Assembly (NCBI GenBank): GCA_963082875.1
Contig: OY720103.1
Location: 7,378,001 to 7,442,000 of the forward strand
From: Corella eumyota
Taxonomy: Eukaryota; Chordata; Ascidiacea; Phlebobranchia; Corellidae
Reading direction: 5' to 3'
Length of the DNA stretch: 64,000 bases
Shown here one piece after another: positions 12,540 to 22,544 of the stretch; position 1 is the first letter of the stretch, and each line of letters starts with the position of its first letter. A program made the position numbers and the translations under genes. The notes under the pieces were generated by a model, which saw only the letters and a list, made by a program, of their open reading frames with translations, did no database searches and had not been told where the DNA came from.

Positions 12540-13075
12540 GTTTTTATAACAGTTTTTAATATAATCTAGTAAATGAGGCAATATTTCATTTTTCATCAAA
12601 ATATTTTTTGTGGAAAAGGAATATTCCTATTTATAAAAACCATTCGTTGGGCACTTCAAAAGAAAATGATCAGTCGATTCTGGGACCAGATTTAATTAAA
12701 CATTTTACTTTATTTTTAGAAAGTTTGGTTTCTACTTTTGATATGAACTCTGTAGGACTTGGGCAAGTCTAGCCAACTGGTCAGCAGTTTTATTGCCTGG
12801 AATACCAACATGACTTGAGATCCAAACCAACTTAATTATATATAATATTTTGTCTTTCAATCTCTAAAATAGGACTGATAATTTTATTAAGAAAAAGGTC
12901 AGTATTCCATTTAAATTTTTTTAGAGACTGAAAAACACCAGAACTATAGGATAGATTTAAGTATTTCTCTGCTAAACTTACATTTACCTTGAAGACAGAA
13001 GATAAGGGATTTGTAACACTTTTTGATTTGTAAACATGCCCGATATGGCTTTTGTATCACAATACACGTGTGATT
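12540..13075 (-). mobile_element. LINE fragment with RNase H domain
   Basis: Read on the - strand, the segment carries the end of an RNase H domain (VWISSHVGIPGNKTADQLA near 12,800) and then a typical LINE C-terminus (ESTDHFLLKCP near 12,660). Upstream segments such as SYSSGVFQSLKKFKWN (about 12,900-12,960) fit the first half of the same domain. RNase H after reverse transcriptase occurs in the I, Jockey-related and R1-type LINE groups. Reverse transcriptase and endonuclease are absent, so this is a fragment. It has frame changes and stops. Confidence 0.75.
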
Positions 13076-13121
13076 TTAGACATGTTACGGGCAGATCAAT
13101 TTTTCAGTCAACAACTAACAA

Positions 13122-13676
13122 ATGGAAGAAGAGAAAATGAGCTCAGAAATAGAAGAAAATATGGAGATGCAAGAAGAATTAAAAGGTAATCATAAATAAA
13201 TTTCGTTAAAACAATAAATAGCGTTTTGTTTGTTTTTTTTAGAAAAAGAAATGGAGTCGAATAAAATGGAAGAACAAATAAAAGGTAATCATAAATTTAA
13301 AAAAAAACTATTCGACAGAACAATAAATAATGTTTTTTTTTTTATTAGAAATTGAAAGTGAATTAGATGTGGCAAGAGGATTCACCAAAGAAGAACGTAA
13401 GATTTTAAATATACTAGTGTCTTTTTTCTAAATATTAATTGCTTGTTGTATGTTATTAGCTCGAATAGCAGAGAGATTATGCAATCGTTATGAACGACTA
13501 ACATCACATGGTAATTAAGAACTTTTTTTTTAAATTAGGAAATAAATGTATATAACAAAAATAAAGTGAGGTTATAATTACTATAAGCGCGCAACTGATA
13601 AAAGTTTATGTTTATAGAGGCAGAAGAGGTTGTCGTCATTTCGGATTCGGACGAAACAGACGACGGTGGTTATTGA
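13122..13676 (+). CDS. Five-exon gene, 87-residue acidic protein with SIM-like C-terminus
   Basis: Exons 13122-13185, 13243-13284, 13349-13396, 13460-13510 and 13618-13676 join to 264 nt, an uninterrupted 87-codon frame. All four introns (57-107 bp) have GTAA donors and TAG acceptors, and all are phase 1, so each internal exon (42, 48 and 51 nt) is a multiple of three and could be skipped without a frame change. The protein is a Glu/Met/Lys-rich helix (residues 1-51), a short basic stretch (53-66) and the tail VVVISDSDETDD (73-84). A hydrophobic tetrad followed by Ser and acids is the form of a SUMO-interacting motif. An acceptor-like TTTTTCAG lies 15 bp before the ATG, so a 5' noncoding exon is possible. 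An AATAAA lies 97 bp after the stop. I recognise no family. It sits at the left edge of the Polinton and could be host or element-borne. Confidence 0.7.
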
Positions 13677-13772
13677 AAAATATTGTTGTTGGTTTTATTA
13701 AAACTTTTTTTGTGTGCTGAGAAATAATTTTTTAACATGCTTTTTTATAGCGTTTGAACTTGTGTTTTTTTT

Positions 13773-13778
13773 AATAAA
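13773..13778 (+). promoter_or_regulatory. Poly(A) signal AATAAA
   Basis: Canonical AATAAA 97 bp downstream of the stop codon of the five-exon gene, within a T/A-rich tract. The spacing suits 3' end formation. Confidence 0.55.
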
Positions 13779-13977
13779 ATAAAAAAGTGCTAAAGAATTA
13801 CAGTTTTTTTTTTAAATTGGTTTCAGTTAGGGAACAAAAATTCGGAGTCGATAAGAACACACTCACGCGCAGGCCGCATATTACAATTTTACAACTACAA
13901 CCTCTGTGATATATCAGGTAAGTTAAGGAAATTTCAAGTGAAGGCAATTTTAGCTAAAACGTCCCTTATTTTTTAGC

Positions 13978-16900
13978 GCAAGAATGGCATGACCTATGGT
14001 TTCAGCGTTTTGTAAAAGAAATCTTCAACGAGCAAACGTCAGCCTTTAAAATGAATTTATCTTACAACGCCAATGTGCTCGAAACAGTGTTTCTCGTGGA
14101 AAATTTAGACGATTTTATGGAATTTATTCGTAATAATTTTCAGTTCGACATCTTAAATTGGGCTGTATTACAAAGGCCGAATTCCTCGTTCGTCGTTACC
14201 CAAGTGGTTAATATTTCACTTTACGTCTACCCGATACGTAATTTAGCTATTGGCAATTCGGTCACGCCACCTGGGTATTTGACGAAAAGTCCCTTTTTAC
14301 TCTCGCTGACAACGAAAAACAGTAAACCGTATGAGGATTACCTTTGTCTTTTCCGAGCGATCGATTGTTTTACTTCAAAGAAAAAAATGCCCGCCGAAAA
14401 ATAAGTGGTACAGTTGCTTAGAAAATATTCGAAAGAAAGTAAATCGTCATTTCCGGGGGTACAAATTAATGACCTACCTCAAATCGAAAAAACCTTTCAA
14501 ATCAACATCCAGGTGTATTCGAAATTGGCAAACACGAACACGGAATTGGTTTATCGCAGTCGACGGGGGCAGTTTATCAAAACGGAGGAAACAATGTACC
14601 TAAATTTATACAAAAATCATTTCAGTTTGATTAGAAATCCTACGAAATTTTACAAGAGTTTTGTTTGCCGCAAATGTCTAAAAGTTTGGAACACGTTTGG
14701 AACACAAAAATCATTTCAGTTTGATTAGAAATCCTACGAAATTTTACAAGAGTTTTGTTTGCCGCAAATGTCTAAAAGTTTGGAACACGTACCGCACCCT
14801 CACTAAACATCAACAACTAAGTAGTTGCTCTCCGCACATAAAATTTAAATACCCCGGAAAGGTGTTCCACCCGTCAAAGTCAGTGTTCTAGCAGTTACGC
14901 GAATTCGACATCGAAGTAGAAAAGGAACTACAATATCACGATTTTCGAGCTAGGTTTGATTTTGAAACGTTTTTTGTGAAAAAAGACCTTTCGAAAAGCA
15001 CGGATAGAACGTCTTGGCTCTTTAAACACGAGTTATTGTCCGTGAGCGTTTGTTCCAACATACCCCATTTTTCACAGGCGAAATGCTTCGTTTTAGGCGG
15101 CGATTCGATGTTACTCATCGAGCAAATGTTCGGGTATTTAACCGAAATACAGATGGCCTCTTCAAACCTACTGCAACAAAGGTTTAAACGTGTTTTTGAG
15201 CGGATCGAGTCGCGGTAAAATACCCACTCTCGCATCTTAAAACGCAACTTATGAATCGAGTCACCGTGCTTCCGGTCCTAGGATTCAACTCTGGGTCTTT
15301 CGACTTGCAAACGTATTTGCTTACCTCGTTAAAAAAACTACACGATTCAATTTCCTCGAAATGAAAACCCTGAAAGATTTTCTCATTCACTATAACAACC
15401 TTGATACCCACCCAATGTTGTTGGCGCTCGAAAAATAAGCCGACTTTTACAAAAAATACGATTTCGATATGCTCGATTCGGTAAGTGCTCCAAATCTGGC
15501 GCTAAAAATGATTATAAGGAGCATGCCTGCAGACACGTTTTTTGCACTTTTTAACGAGAAAAACAAGCACGTTCATCAGTTGATAACCGACAACTTACGC
15601 GGTGGAATGAGCCTCGTATTCCCGTCGAACGCAAAACTTACCTGGAAGATCATCGGATACGACGCTAATGCACTCTACCTTCACGCACTGTCACAGAAGA
15701 TGCCAACTGGAACGTACGCAACGTACACGCCGAACGAGCGAGGGATTTTTGAACGAGAAAGTCCATACAGTCATTGGGAAATGTGCGCCTTGTGGTTAAG
15801 CTATATTACCCGCAAAGAAAACAGGTTCATTCAACACATGTACAACTTGGGTGAACGAAAAATCGGACTACGTAATTACTATGTAGATGGTTATTCGAAA
15901 GCGGACGGTGAAAAGCCCAAGGTGTACAAGTTTCACGGTGGCTGATGGCACAAATGTCGTTGTATCTGTCCGGAAGATGGCGTTGACGAGCAAAGTAAAT
16001 TAACATTTAATGAAATTCGCGAGCGTTCATTGAAAAAAAAGATTACTTGCGAAAATTAGGCTACGAGGTCGTCGTTATGTACGAACATGAGTGGAAGAAA
16101 ATGTGCAAAGACATACCTGAAGCGGGACAGTTCGCTCAAAATCACCGAAAGAAATTTGCTCATCCGATCGCTAAAACGGCTTCGTAAATCTTAAAAAGGT
16201 ACGAAATCAAGACTTTTTATGGGGTGGTTGAGGTAGATATTCACACGCCCGATCATCTAAAGAAATATTTTAAGGAATTTACTCCAATATTTAAAAACTG
16301 CATGGTATCGAGAGAGGATATCGGGCCGTTCATGAAGAACTACGCCGAAAAAAATGATTTGTTGAAAACACCACGAAAATGCTGATTAATTCGTACAAGG
16401 CGGAAAAAATGTTGATGGCGAGTCCGTTATTGAGCTATTACCTCTCGAAAGGTTTGTTTGTGACAAAGGATTTTGCCGATTTTGTGAGCGACGCCGACCG
16501 AGCAAGTCGAAATCTATCATCGAAGATAGCGCCAAGTTAATAGATAACATTTTTAATTGATTTTTACTTTTCAAACCTATTTATACGTTTTTTTTTTGAA
16601 AAGGCAATTCAGCTTTCGGGAAGTTCTTAACGAATAAAAGTAAGTTTAAGAACGTAAAGTACTACGAGCAAGAAGCCGCGGAGAAAGCAATCGGCAATCC
16701 TTTGTTTACGCCGTTAAACGAAATCGAGAACGACCTATACGAAATATATTTTAAAAAGAGCACCATCCTCCAGAACCTCCCTATACAAGTTGGGTTTTTT
16801 GTTTTCGAATACGCCAAGCTCCGAATGTTGGAATTTTATTACGATTTTTTGGACTTTTACCTCGACCGCTCAACGTTTGAAATGCTCGCAATGGACACAG

Positions 16901-17373
16901 ACAGCGCTTATTTCCAAACGGCAGGGAGCCTGGAGGACTTAGTGATCCCTGAAAAGCGTCATCACTATTATTCAAATCTGTTTCGTTGGTTTCCCTCGGT
17001 TTGTTGTGATGCACATCGTAGCGAATACGTTGCGACGAAAATGACCGCAAACAATTGGGTGATGCGCGAGTGCTGTAGTGATCGATTGCGCTATGACAAG
17101 CGAACGATTGGGCTATTCAAGCTCGAATGGGGTACAAGTACTAACGAAAGTGAAAGCGGAATGTACGCGCTCTGCAGTGAGACCTACATCTGTTTTGGGG
17201 AGGAGAATAAGCTGAGCACAAAAGGCCTAAACAAGTCGCAAAACCAAACGACAAAAGAACAGTTCGAGGAGGTATTGAGAACGCAAATCGCTTCGGGCGG
17301 GCGATCTGTTCACTTACTCGCAGTCGCGGTTGGCTCCCCTCTTTCTCTATCCGAAGCGTCAAGTGCTGGCTGA
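13978..17373 (+). pseudogene. Polinton DNA polymerase B (pPolB)
   Basis: Protein-primed family B polymerase, which replicates the element. The N-terminal part includes segments typical of Polinton polymerases, including Cys-X2-Cys/His zinc-like stretches (CRKCLKVW...) near 14,660-14,830. Exonuclease-like segments follow. The palm motif A type sequence YDANALYLHALSQKMPTG lies near 15,657-15,715 and the catalytic DTDS of motif C near 16,890-16,905, followed by the thumb-region pattern around 17,030-17,250. Length of about 1,100 codons fits the family. It is broken in several places and not functional. Confidence 0.85.
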
Positions 17374-17455
17374 CGGAATTTAAACCATTCCTCTCGATCT
17401 CCGACTGCGGCGTGCGTGCGTGCGGCGGACAACTGTAGTCAACTTTTTTATATAA

Positions 17456-17940
17456 ATGTACAACATTGTTGTGAAATGTTATTGTGTGTTGTTTACAATG
17501 TCTTTAAAACATCCGTTCACGTGGCTTGTTAGCGGGCCGACCGGTTCCGGCAAGACCCTTTGTTGCCAAGTTATTGAAAAATATAAATTTAATGGAACCT
17601 CAACCGAAAAAAGTTGTATACTGTTACTCTCAGTGGCAAGACAAGTTTAAGGAGATCGAAAACGTAGAGTTTTACGACGGGCTACCCGAGTCGACGCACT
17701 TTGACTCGCAAAAACGTACGTTAGTTATCGTGGACGATCTTATGGAAGAATGTAGCGCTTCTGTTTCCGAGCTATTCACACGCGGGTCGCATCACCGGAA
17801 TATTAGCGTGGTGTATATCGTTTAAAATTTATTCGGCAAGGGCAAACACCATCGTACGATAAGCTTGAACGCACATTACTTGATTGTTTTTAAATCACCA
17901 CGCGACAGTAGTCAGATCATGAGCTCAAAAAAATGAAAGG
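17456..17940 (+). pseudogene. Polinton packaging ATPase
   Basis: FtsK/HerA-type (A32-like) genome-packaging ATPase. Walker A is visible as GPTGSGKT near 17,535-17,560, Walker B as LVIVDDLMEE near 17,722-17,750, followed by the conserved LFTRGSHHRNISVVYIV stretch. In Polintons this enzyme is thought to pump DNA into the capsid. The gene is broken but most of the core can be read. Confidence 0.85.
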
Positions 17941-18300
17941 ATGTCGACGAGACTGGTGAAACACGCAGACGTATTACGAATTCTAGCAAATTCACCTGCG
18001 TCGGCTCAAAAAAAATACGTTTCGGCGGCGACGCCAGATCTGATCAACTGTTTGTGCGAATGCTCCAAAAACATTTTACACGGCGGCGTACAATTAAACA
18101 GGGACCATAGAAAAAAATTGGAAAAGCATAAGAAAAAATTGCGTTTTGTCGTGAAAAAAAGGCAAGCGTAAAAAATTAAACGAAAGTCTTTTCAAACGGC
18201 CGGATTCTTAAGCGCGCTTTTGGGTGCAATTATTCCCGCGATCGGTGGTCTTTTGAGCGGCTTCTCGCGTGAACTCAGTGTCGAAATTAACCTAAGTCGA
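17941..18300 (+). pseudogene. Small Polinton-conserved protein with Gly-rich hydrophobic tail
   Basis: A 76-codon frame (17941-18171) reads through ...LINCLCECSKNILHGGV... and a Lys/Arg-rich stretch. Just after it (about 18,185-18,270) comes a hydrophobic Gly-rich segment, ...GFLSALLGAIIPAIGGLLSG.... I have seen this combination repeatedly in Polintons next to capsid genes. The role is not established; a small virion-associated or membrane-active protein is possible. Broken. Confidence 0.6.
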
Positions 18301-18307
18301 TCCGCGT

Positions 18308-18743
18308 ATGCTGCAAAACCCTGTCACCCCTACGCACACGATCATGTCCGGGCTTGATCGCGACATGTCGAAAATTACGCAATCTAAAAATCTCTCGGTA
18401 GACGAAAAAGTGCGTGCCTACAATCAACGCCTTCAACAATACTTGACGTTTAAGGGGCAAGTCGAAGCGCCAATCCCCAATAAAATCGAACGCAAACTTG
18501 GAAAGTCGAATTTTAAACGCCCTGCCCCCGGACTTAAAAGCTAAAGAAAGTCGCATTCTTAATGTTATTAAAGACTCGCCACGCTTGAGTTGGGATCAAG
18601 TGGGTCATTTACTTCACAACGACGTCTCTATTCCGGGTAGTCATATCAGCGAGGTGGTGAACGACGTTTTAAAACAGCGTCAATCGGCTCTGAGCTTTTA
18701 TACAAAGAATTCGAATTGCAGGGCATGGACTCATTACGAATAA
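18308..18743 (+). pseudogene. Polinton-conserved protein of unknown role
   Basis: A 78-codon frame includes LSVDEKVRAYNQRLQQYLTF, a stretch typical of a protein conserved among Polintons, and a following frame carries a winged-helix-like segment (...LSWDQVGHLLHNDVSIPGSH...). Neighbours are the small hydrophobic protein and the integrase. I recognise the family but not its function. Broken. Confidence 0.55.
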
Positions 18744-18789
18744 GTACAGACTCCCAAGGAAAACAAAGCCGGCAATAAGGTGGTTGCCC

Positions 18790-19806
18790 TATTAGCTATA
18801 TGGAGGAAATATACTACGCCCCGTCCAAGTCCGGCAGTTTTGGTAGCGTCGTACCACTCATGCGAGCGAGCAAATAAGGTAAAAAACAAGTAAAACAATG
18901 GCTACTTAGTCAAGACGTGTACACGCTACATCGCTGAGCACGAAAAAACTATCCGCGACGGAAAACGCTCGTTTTTGGTAAAAACAAACAATACCAAATC
19001 GATTTGGTGGACTTGACAAGACTCGCCAAACATAATGACGGATTTAAATTTATTCTCACCTGCATTGACGTGTTTTCCAAATTTGCCTACGCTATTCCGC
19101 TGAAAAACAAGACTGGGCTGTCGACAAGCAAGGCCTTTGAACAGGTTTTGATCGAGCGGAAAATCGAAAAAGTTTCCTTTGATCGTGGCTCTGAATTTTA
19201 CAATAAATTTTTTTTAAAACTACTCAAAACCTATAAAGTCGAATACTTTTCGAAGCACAATTGCGATATTAAAAGTAGTGTGGTCGAAAGGTTTAACTTG
19301 ACGCTGGTATCGAAACTACGTGGAGGTGCTTTTGGACGTGAACAACGCGTACTATCACACCAAGCACAGAAGCACCGGTTTCGCACCTGTCGAAGTCAAC
19401 CACACGAATCGCGAGGACATTTGGTTTAAATTAAATGAGGCCGATTCGAAACCTAATAAAAAGCCTCGCTTTGCGGTTGACTCGCTAGTCAGGGTAAGTC
19501 GCCTGCAGAAGCGCTTTCAAAAGTCGTACCAGCAAAATTTCTCGGGAGGAAATCTTTAAAATACGAAAAGCCGTAGCCGGTAACCCGCCCTATTATCATT
19601 TGAACGATTTCAACGATGAACCCGTGGTGGGTACTTTTTACGAAGAGGAAATTTTACCAATCAATAAAATGGATGGTGTTTTTCTTGTTAAGAAAGTTAT
19701 TTCGACGCGGAAACGCAACAAACAAATTGAGTATCTAGTCAAATGGCTCGGCTATGACGAAAACTTTAATTCGTGGATTAAAAAAATGATTTTCAACGCT
19801 ATATAA
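18790..19806 (+). pseudogene. Polinton integrase with C-terminal chromodomain
   Basis: Retrovirus-like DDE integrase that inserts the element. Before the core is a segment resembling the small N-terminal domain (EEIYYAPSKSGSFGSVVPL). The core begins with QIDLVDLTRLAKHNDGFKF (first catalytic Asp), continues through TCIDVFSKFAYAIPL and the SFDRGSEFYN region (second Asp), and has the SSVVERFN region carrying the Glu. The last frame (19600-19806) ends in a chromodomain (FLVKKVISTRKRNKQIEYLVKWLGY), common in Polinton and gypsy integrases and thought to guide insertion to chromatin. Broken in a few places. Confidence 0.9.
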
Positions 19807-19843
19807 ACTAAAACACCAATCATGCGAAATCACTTCCTTAAAA

Positions 19844-20717
19844 ATGCCAGAAAGTAGAGCGAGAAAAATTGCAAGTCATTTGAAACACTTTGACGTCATC
19901 GTATATTTTTCGCAATTACTCGTGGTTTTAATCATTATCTCGGCGAGTATTTATAACCTGACCAAGGGCAGCGAACATAAAGATATATGGTTGACGCTAT
20001 TGTCGTCCTCAAGCGCAATTTTATATCCATCGCCGAGTTTGAAAAGACATGAGCGTAGAGTTCTATCTGACGACGGCATCCAATAGTAGCCTGCATTTTT
20101 ACCGAAAAACACCCTATCCCACTTTACGACGAAACTATCCAAACAGTTAGATTCAAATTGGGTTTGCGGTCTAAGCGAAATAAGTCGAACGAAATTGCAA
20201 GTTATACTATACCAGCGAGGGAAGGGTGACCGAACCCAAATTAGCCGAGGGCTTTTACGACTCTCCCGAGGCGCTCATAATTCACGTCGAAAAGGCTTTT
20301 TATCGAGCCGCTCTACGCGATAAGGTTACTGTTTTCCACAACACGATTATCAACAAAGTTCACCTTGCGATTAAACCCGAAGGCGAATTGGAAATATGTC
20401 AGGGTCTGGCCGATCTACTGGGTTTCGTGCAAACAAGATTTACTCCGGATCATTACACGTCACTCACCGGGCTCGATATCTATGCCAAAATGAGTGCAGC
20501 CTACCTTTATTGTGATATTCTCGATTACAGTCACACCGGAGACAAGATCACGCCGCTATTAGACATCATCGGGTTACACGGTCGAGCGCTCACGCCGCTG
20601 CACATTCGCTACAATCAAGTCCACTATAAAAACATTAGAAATTTTACTTTTGATAGCATAACGTTTCAGCTTACAAACCATATTGACGAACCTATCTTTT
20701 TTTGTCTGGAAAAGTAG
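19844..20717 (+). pseudogene. Polinton minor capsid (penton-like) protein
   Basis: A frame near 20,049-20,130 starts MSVEFYLTTASNSS, a typical beginning of the Polinton protein proposed as penton or minor capsid component, and 20226-20717 continues with the long conserved beta-rich body (EGFYDSPEALIIHVEKAF...). A short hydrophobic-anchor protein frame precedes it (19844-20086, with a membrane-like stretch near residues 25-45). Position between integrase and major capsid genes fits. Broken. Confidence 0.65.
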
Positions 20718-20739
20718 TACTTACGCTGCATTTCAAACG

Positions 20740-21270
20740 CAATTCACCGTCGCTTGTTTAATACGCAATAAACATTATAAAAGAGAAACAAACCCGGCGT
20801 TTTTCCTCATTAGACGAGAGATAATGTATCGACATTACAGCCCTCTGTATATTTCCAAAAACAATGTTTACGAGCGATACTACGACAGTCAAGCGGGTCA
20901 TGGCATGCCTATATTCAGAGGATCGCGTTCCATGTCAGGCGCAGGGATCGGCGCTATTTTTAGTAGTTAAGGGCGCTCAATATTACCCCTCATTAAGTCG
21001 GGGGCTAAGGCGATTGGAAAAAGTGCTCTCAAATCCGGAATCAAGTTAACGGGCGATCTTATTCGTGGCGAAAACCCCAAAAAGTCGTTAATAAAAAGGG
21101 GTAAGCAGTTGGGAAGTACGATTATTCATGATGCGCAATCACACATTCTCTCGCCTCCGGGCGTGAGCCAAAAAAACCCACATAAAAAGCGAGGCAAAAA
21201 ACGAAAAGTGGTTAGTAACAAGTTGCGAGCAAAGAGTAAACGCAGAAAAAATTTTTTTTCGATTAGCTAA
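20740..21270 (+). pseudogene. Polinton basic virion-type protein
   Basis: A frame starting MYRHYSPLYISKN (about 20,824) contains GHGMPIFRGSRSMSGAGIGAIFSS, a Gly-rich pattern typical of a Polinton protein encoded just before the major capsid gene. The same region ends with a strongly basic Lys/Arg tail near 21,170-21,270, compatible with a DNA-binding or core-type protein. Function in Polintons is not settled. Broken. Confidence 0.6.
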
Positions 21271-22075
21271 ATGGCCCTTGTTCACCCGCTATCCTGCGAA
21301 TGTCTGCTATCTGATTTGAACTTATTTTCGCTTCCCCCGACGCAAACGGCAATTGAGAGTTCAAAAACAATTCAAATTTTACCATTGTCAGCGCTAGGCG
21401 AAGATGCACCAATCGAATTTATCGTCTCTGGAAGTGGCGATCAGTATGTAGATTTGGCCTCGACGCGGCTTTACGTTTGTGCCAAAATTTTAAACAACGA
21501 TGGTTCAAACGTGGCTGCCGATACCAAAATCGCTCCGATTAACTATTTGTTAAATACCATGTTCAGTCTTGTTGATTTATCTTCGAACGATAAACTCGTG
21601 ACATTAAGCGCAAATACCTATGCGTATCGCAGTTATCTTGAAACCCTTTTGTCGTTCGGCAGAGACGCTAAAGGTTCGCATTTACAATCCTCGTTTTGGT
21701 ATGGAGATTCCGACACAAGAAACACCTTTAATCAAACCAATAACGGATATAGCAGGAGAAAGCGGCACGTTTGATATGTTAGGAAAACTACATTTAGACT
21801 TCAGCTTTCAAGAAAGATTTTTACTCAACGGCGTGGATTTAAAATTAAAACTCATTCCGCACGCCAGCAGTTTTACTTTATTAGCCGCCGAGCAACTCTA
21901 CAAACTGAAATTGGAAGAGGTATACTTGATGATTCGAAAAATCAAGCTTAGTTCTGACGTTCAGTTACGAGATGCAAAAATTTTACGAAATGCAAAAATA
22001 TGTCTTACTGGCTGGCAGGTATACAAACAGAAAAATTACTTTCTTCTGATATTGACTCCGTATCCTTTTGAATAG
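21271..22075 (+). pseudogene. Polinton major capsid protein, partial
   Basis: Double-jelly-roll major capsid protein. The first frame starts MALVHPLSCECLLSDLNLFS and contains PIEFIVSGSGDQYVDLAST and NTYAYRSYLETLLSFG, matching the conserved N-terminal half of Polinton capsids. A second frame (21620-22075) continues with QERFLLNGVDLKLKLIPH. Only about half of the usual length of about 600 residues is present and the remainder is not seen downstream. Broken fossil. Confidence 0.9.
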
Positions 22076-22112
22076 CTTGTACACATCGTTGACTATTGTA
22101 TAAAAACTGATG

Positions 22113-22479
22113 TCATTCATTAGCTCTTATGTATTTAAGTGTTTTACCAGATGCTGGCGAATATTCTGTCCGAATTGGACTGTCTTCAGGAAAGAAATCG
22201 TTATAATCGTCCCCGAGCACTTGGCCTTCTAATCGCCGACTTTCGCTGTCGTCCCAGCAAAAATGTGGCATGGGTTCAACGACACCAACATTCCTTTCTA
22301 GAAATTTAATTATATATTTAAAACCCTTATTATATTTTTTTTTTTCGGAACTAAATAGTTCTGTTTTAAAAATCGTTAATTTGCTAAATTACAATTAAAA
22401 AAAAATATATACATAAAATAACCTTGTTTTTCCTTAAAACACTCGTTGGACTTATTTTCATGATTACAAGCTTCACTTG
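22113..22479 (-). CDS. Two-exon 3' end of an unrecognised gene
   Basis: On the - strand, exon 22479-22423 (57 nt, after TTTGTTTAG and before a CAAG/GTTATT donor) joins exon 22297-22113 (185 nt, after TTTCTAG). The join is phase 1, incoming phase is also 1, and together they give about 79 open codons ending in TGA. The peptide is hydrophilic and acidic: a Cys/Asn/Lys-rich start, then ...PMPHFCWDDSESRRLEGQ... and ...YNDFFPEDSPIRTEYSPASG.... The composition is protein-like rather than random. I recognise no family. No upstream exon is found, so the gene is partial, possibly cut by the virus-like insertion that starts at about 22,545. It could be host or transposon-derived. Confidence 0.45.
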
Positions 22480-22544
22480 CTAAACAAAAAACTTCGATTA
22501 TATTGTGTTTTAATTTTTAAACATAAGATTAACATGATTTTACT

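Larger units (their letters stand above)
13850..22075 (+). mobile_element. Polinton/Maverick element, broken
   Basis: Fossil Polinton with genes on one strand in the order protein-primed DNA polymerase B, packaging ATPase, small conserved proteins, retrovirus-type integrase with chromodomain, minor capsid-type proteins and double-jelly-roll major capsid protein. The content matches the family closely. I could not find a pair of terminal inverted repeats, so the outer limits are approximate and the right side may be truncated after the capsid gene. It is broken, with well over a dozen interruptions across its genes, yet the proteins are easily recognised, suggesting middle age. A parvovirus-like fossil follows about 470 bp downstream on the same strand. 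Confidence 0.9.
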
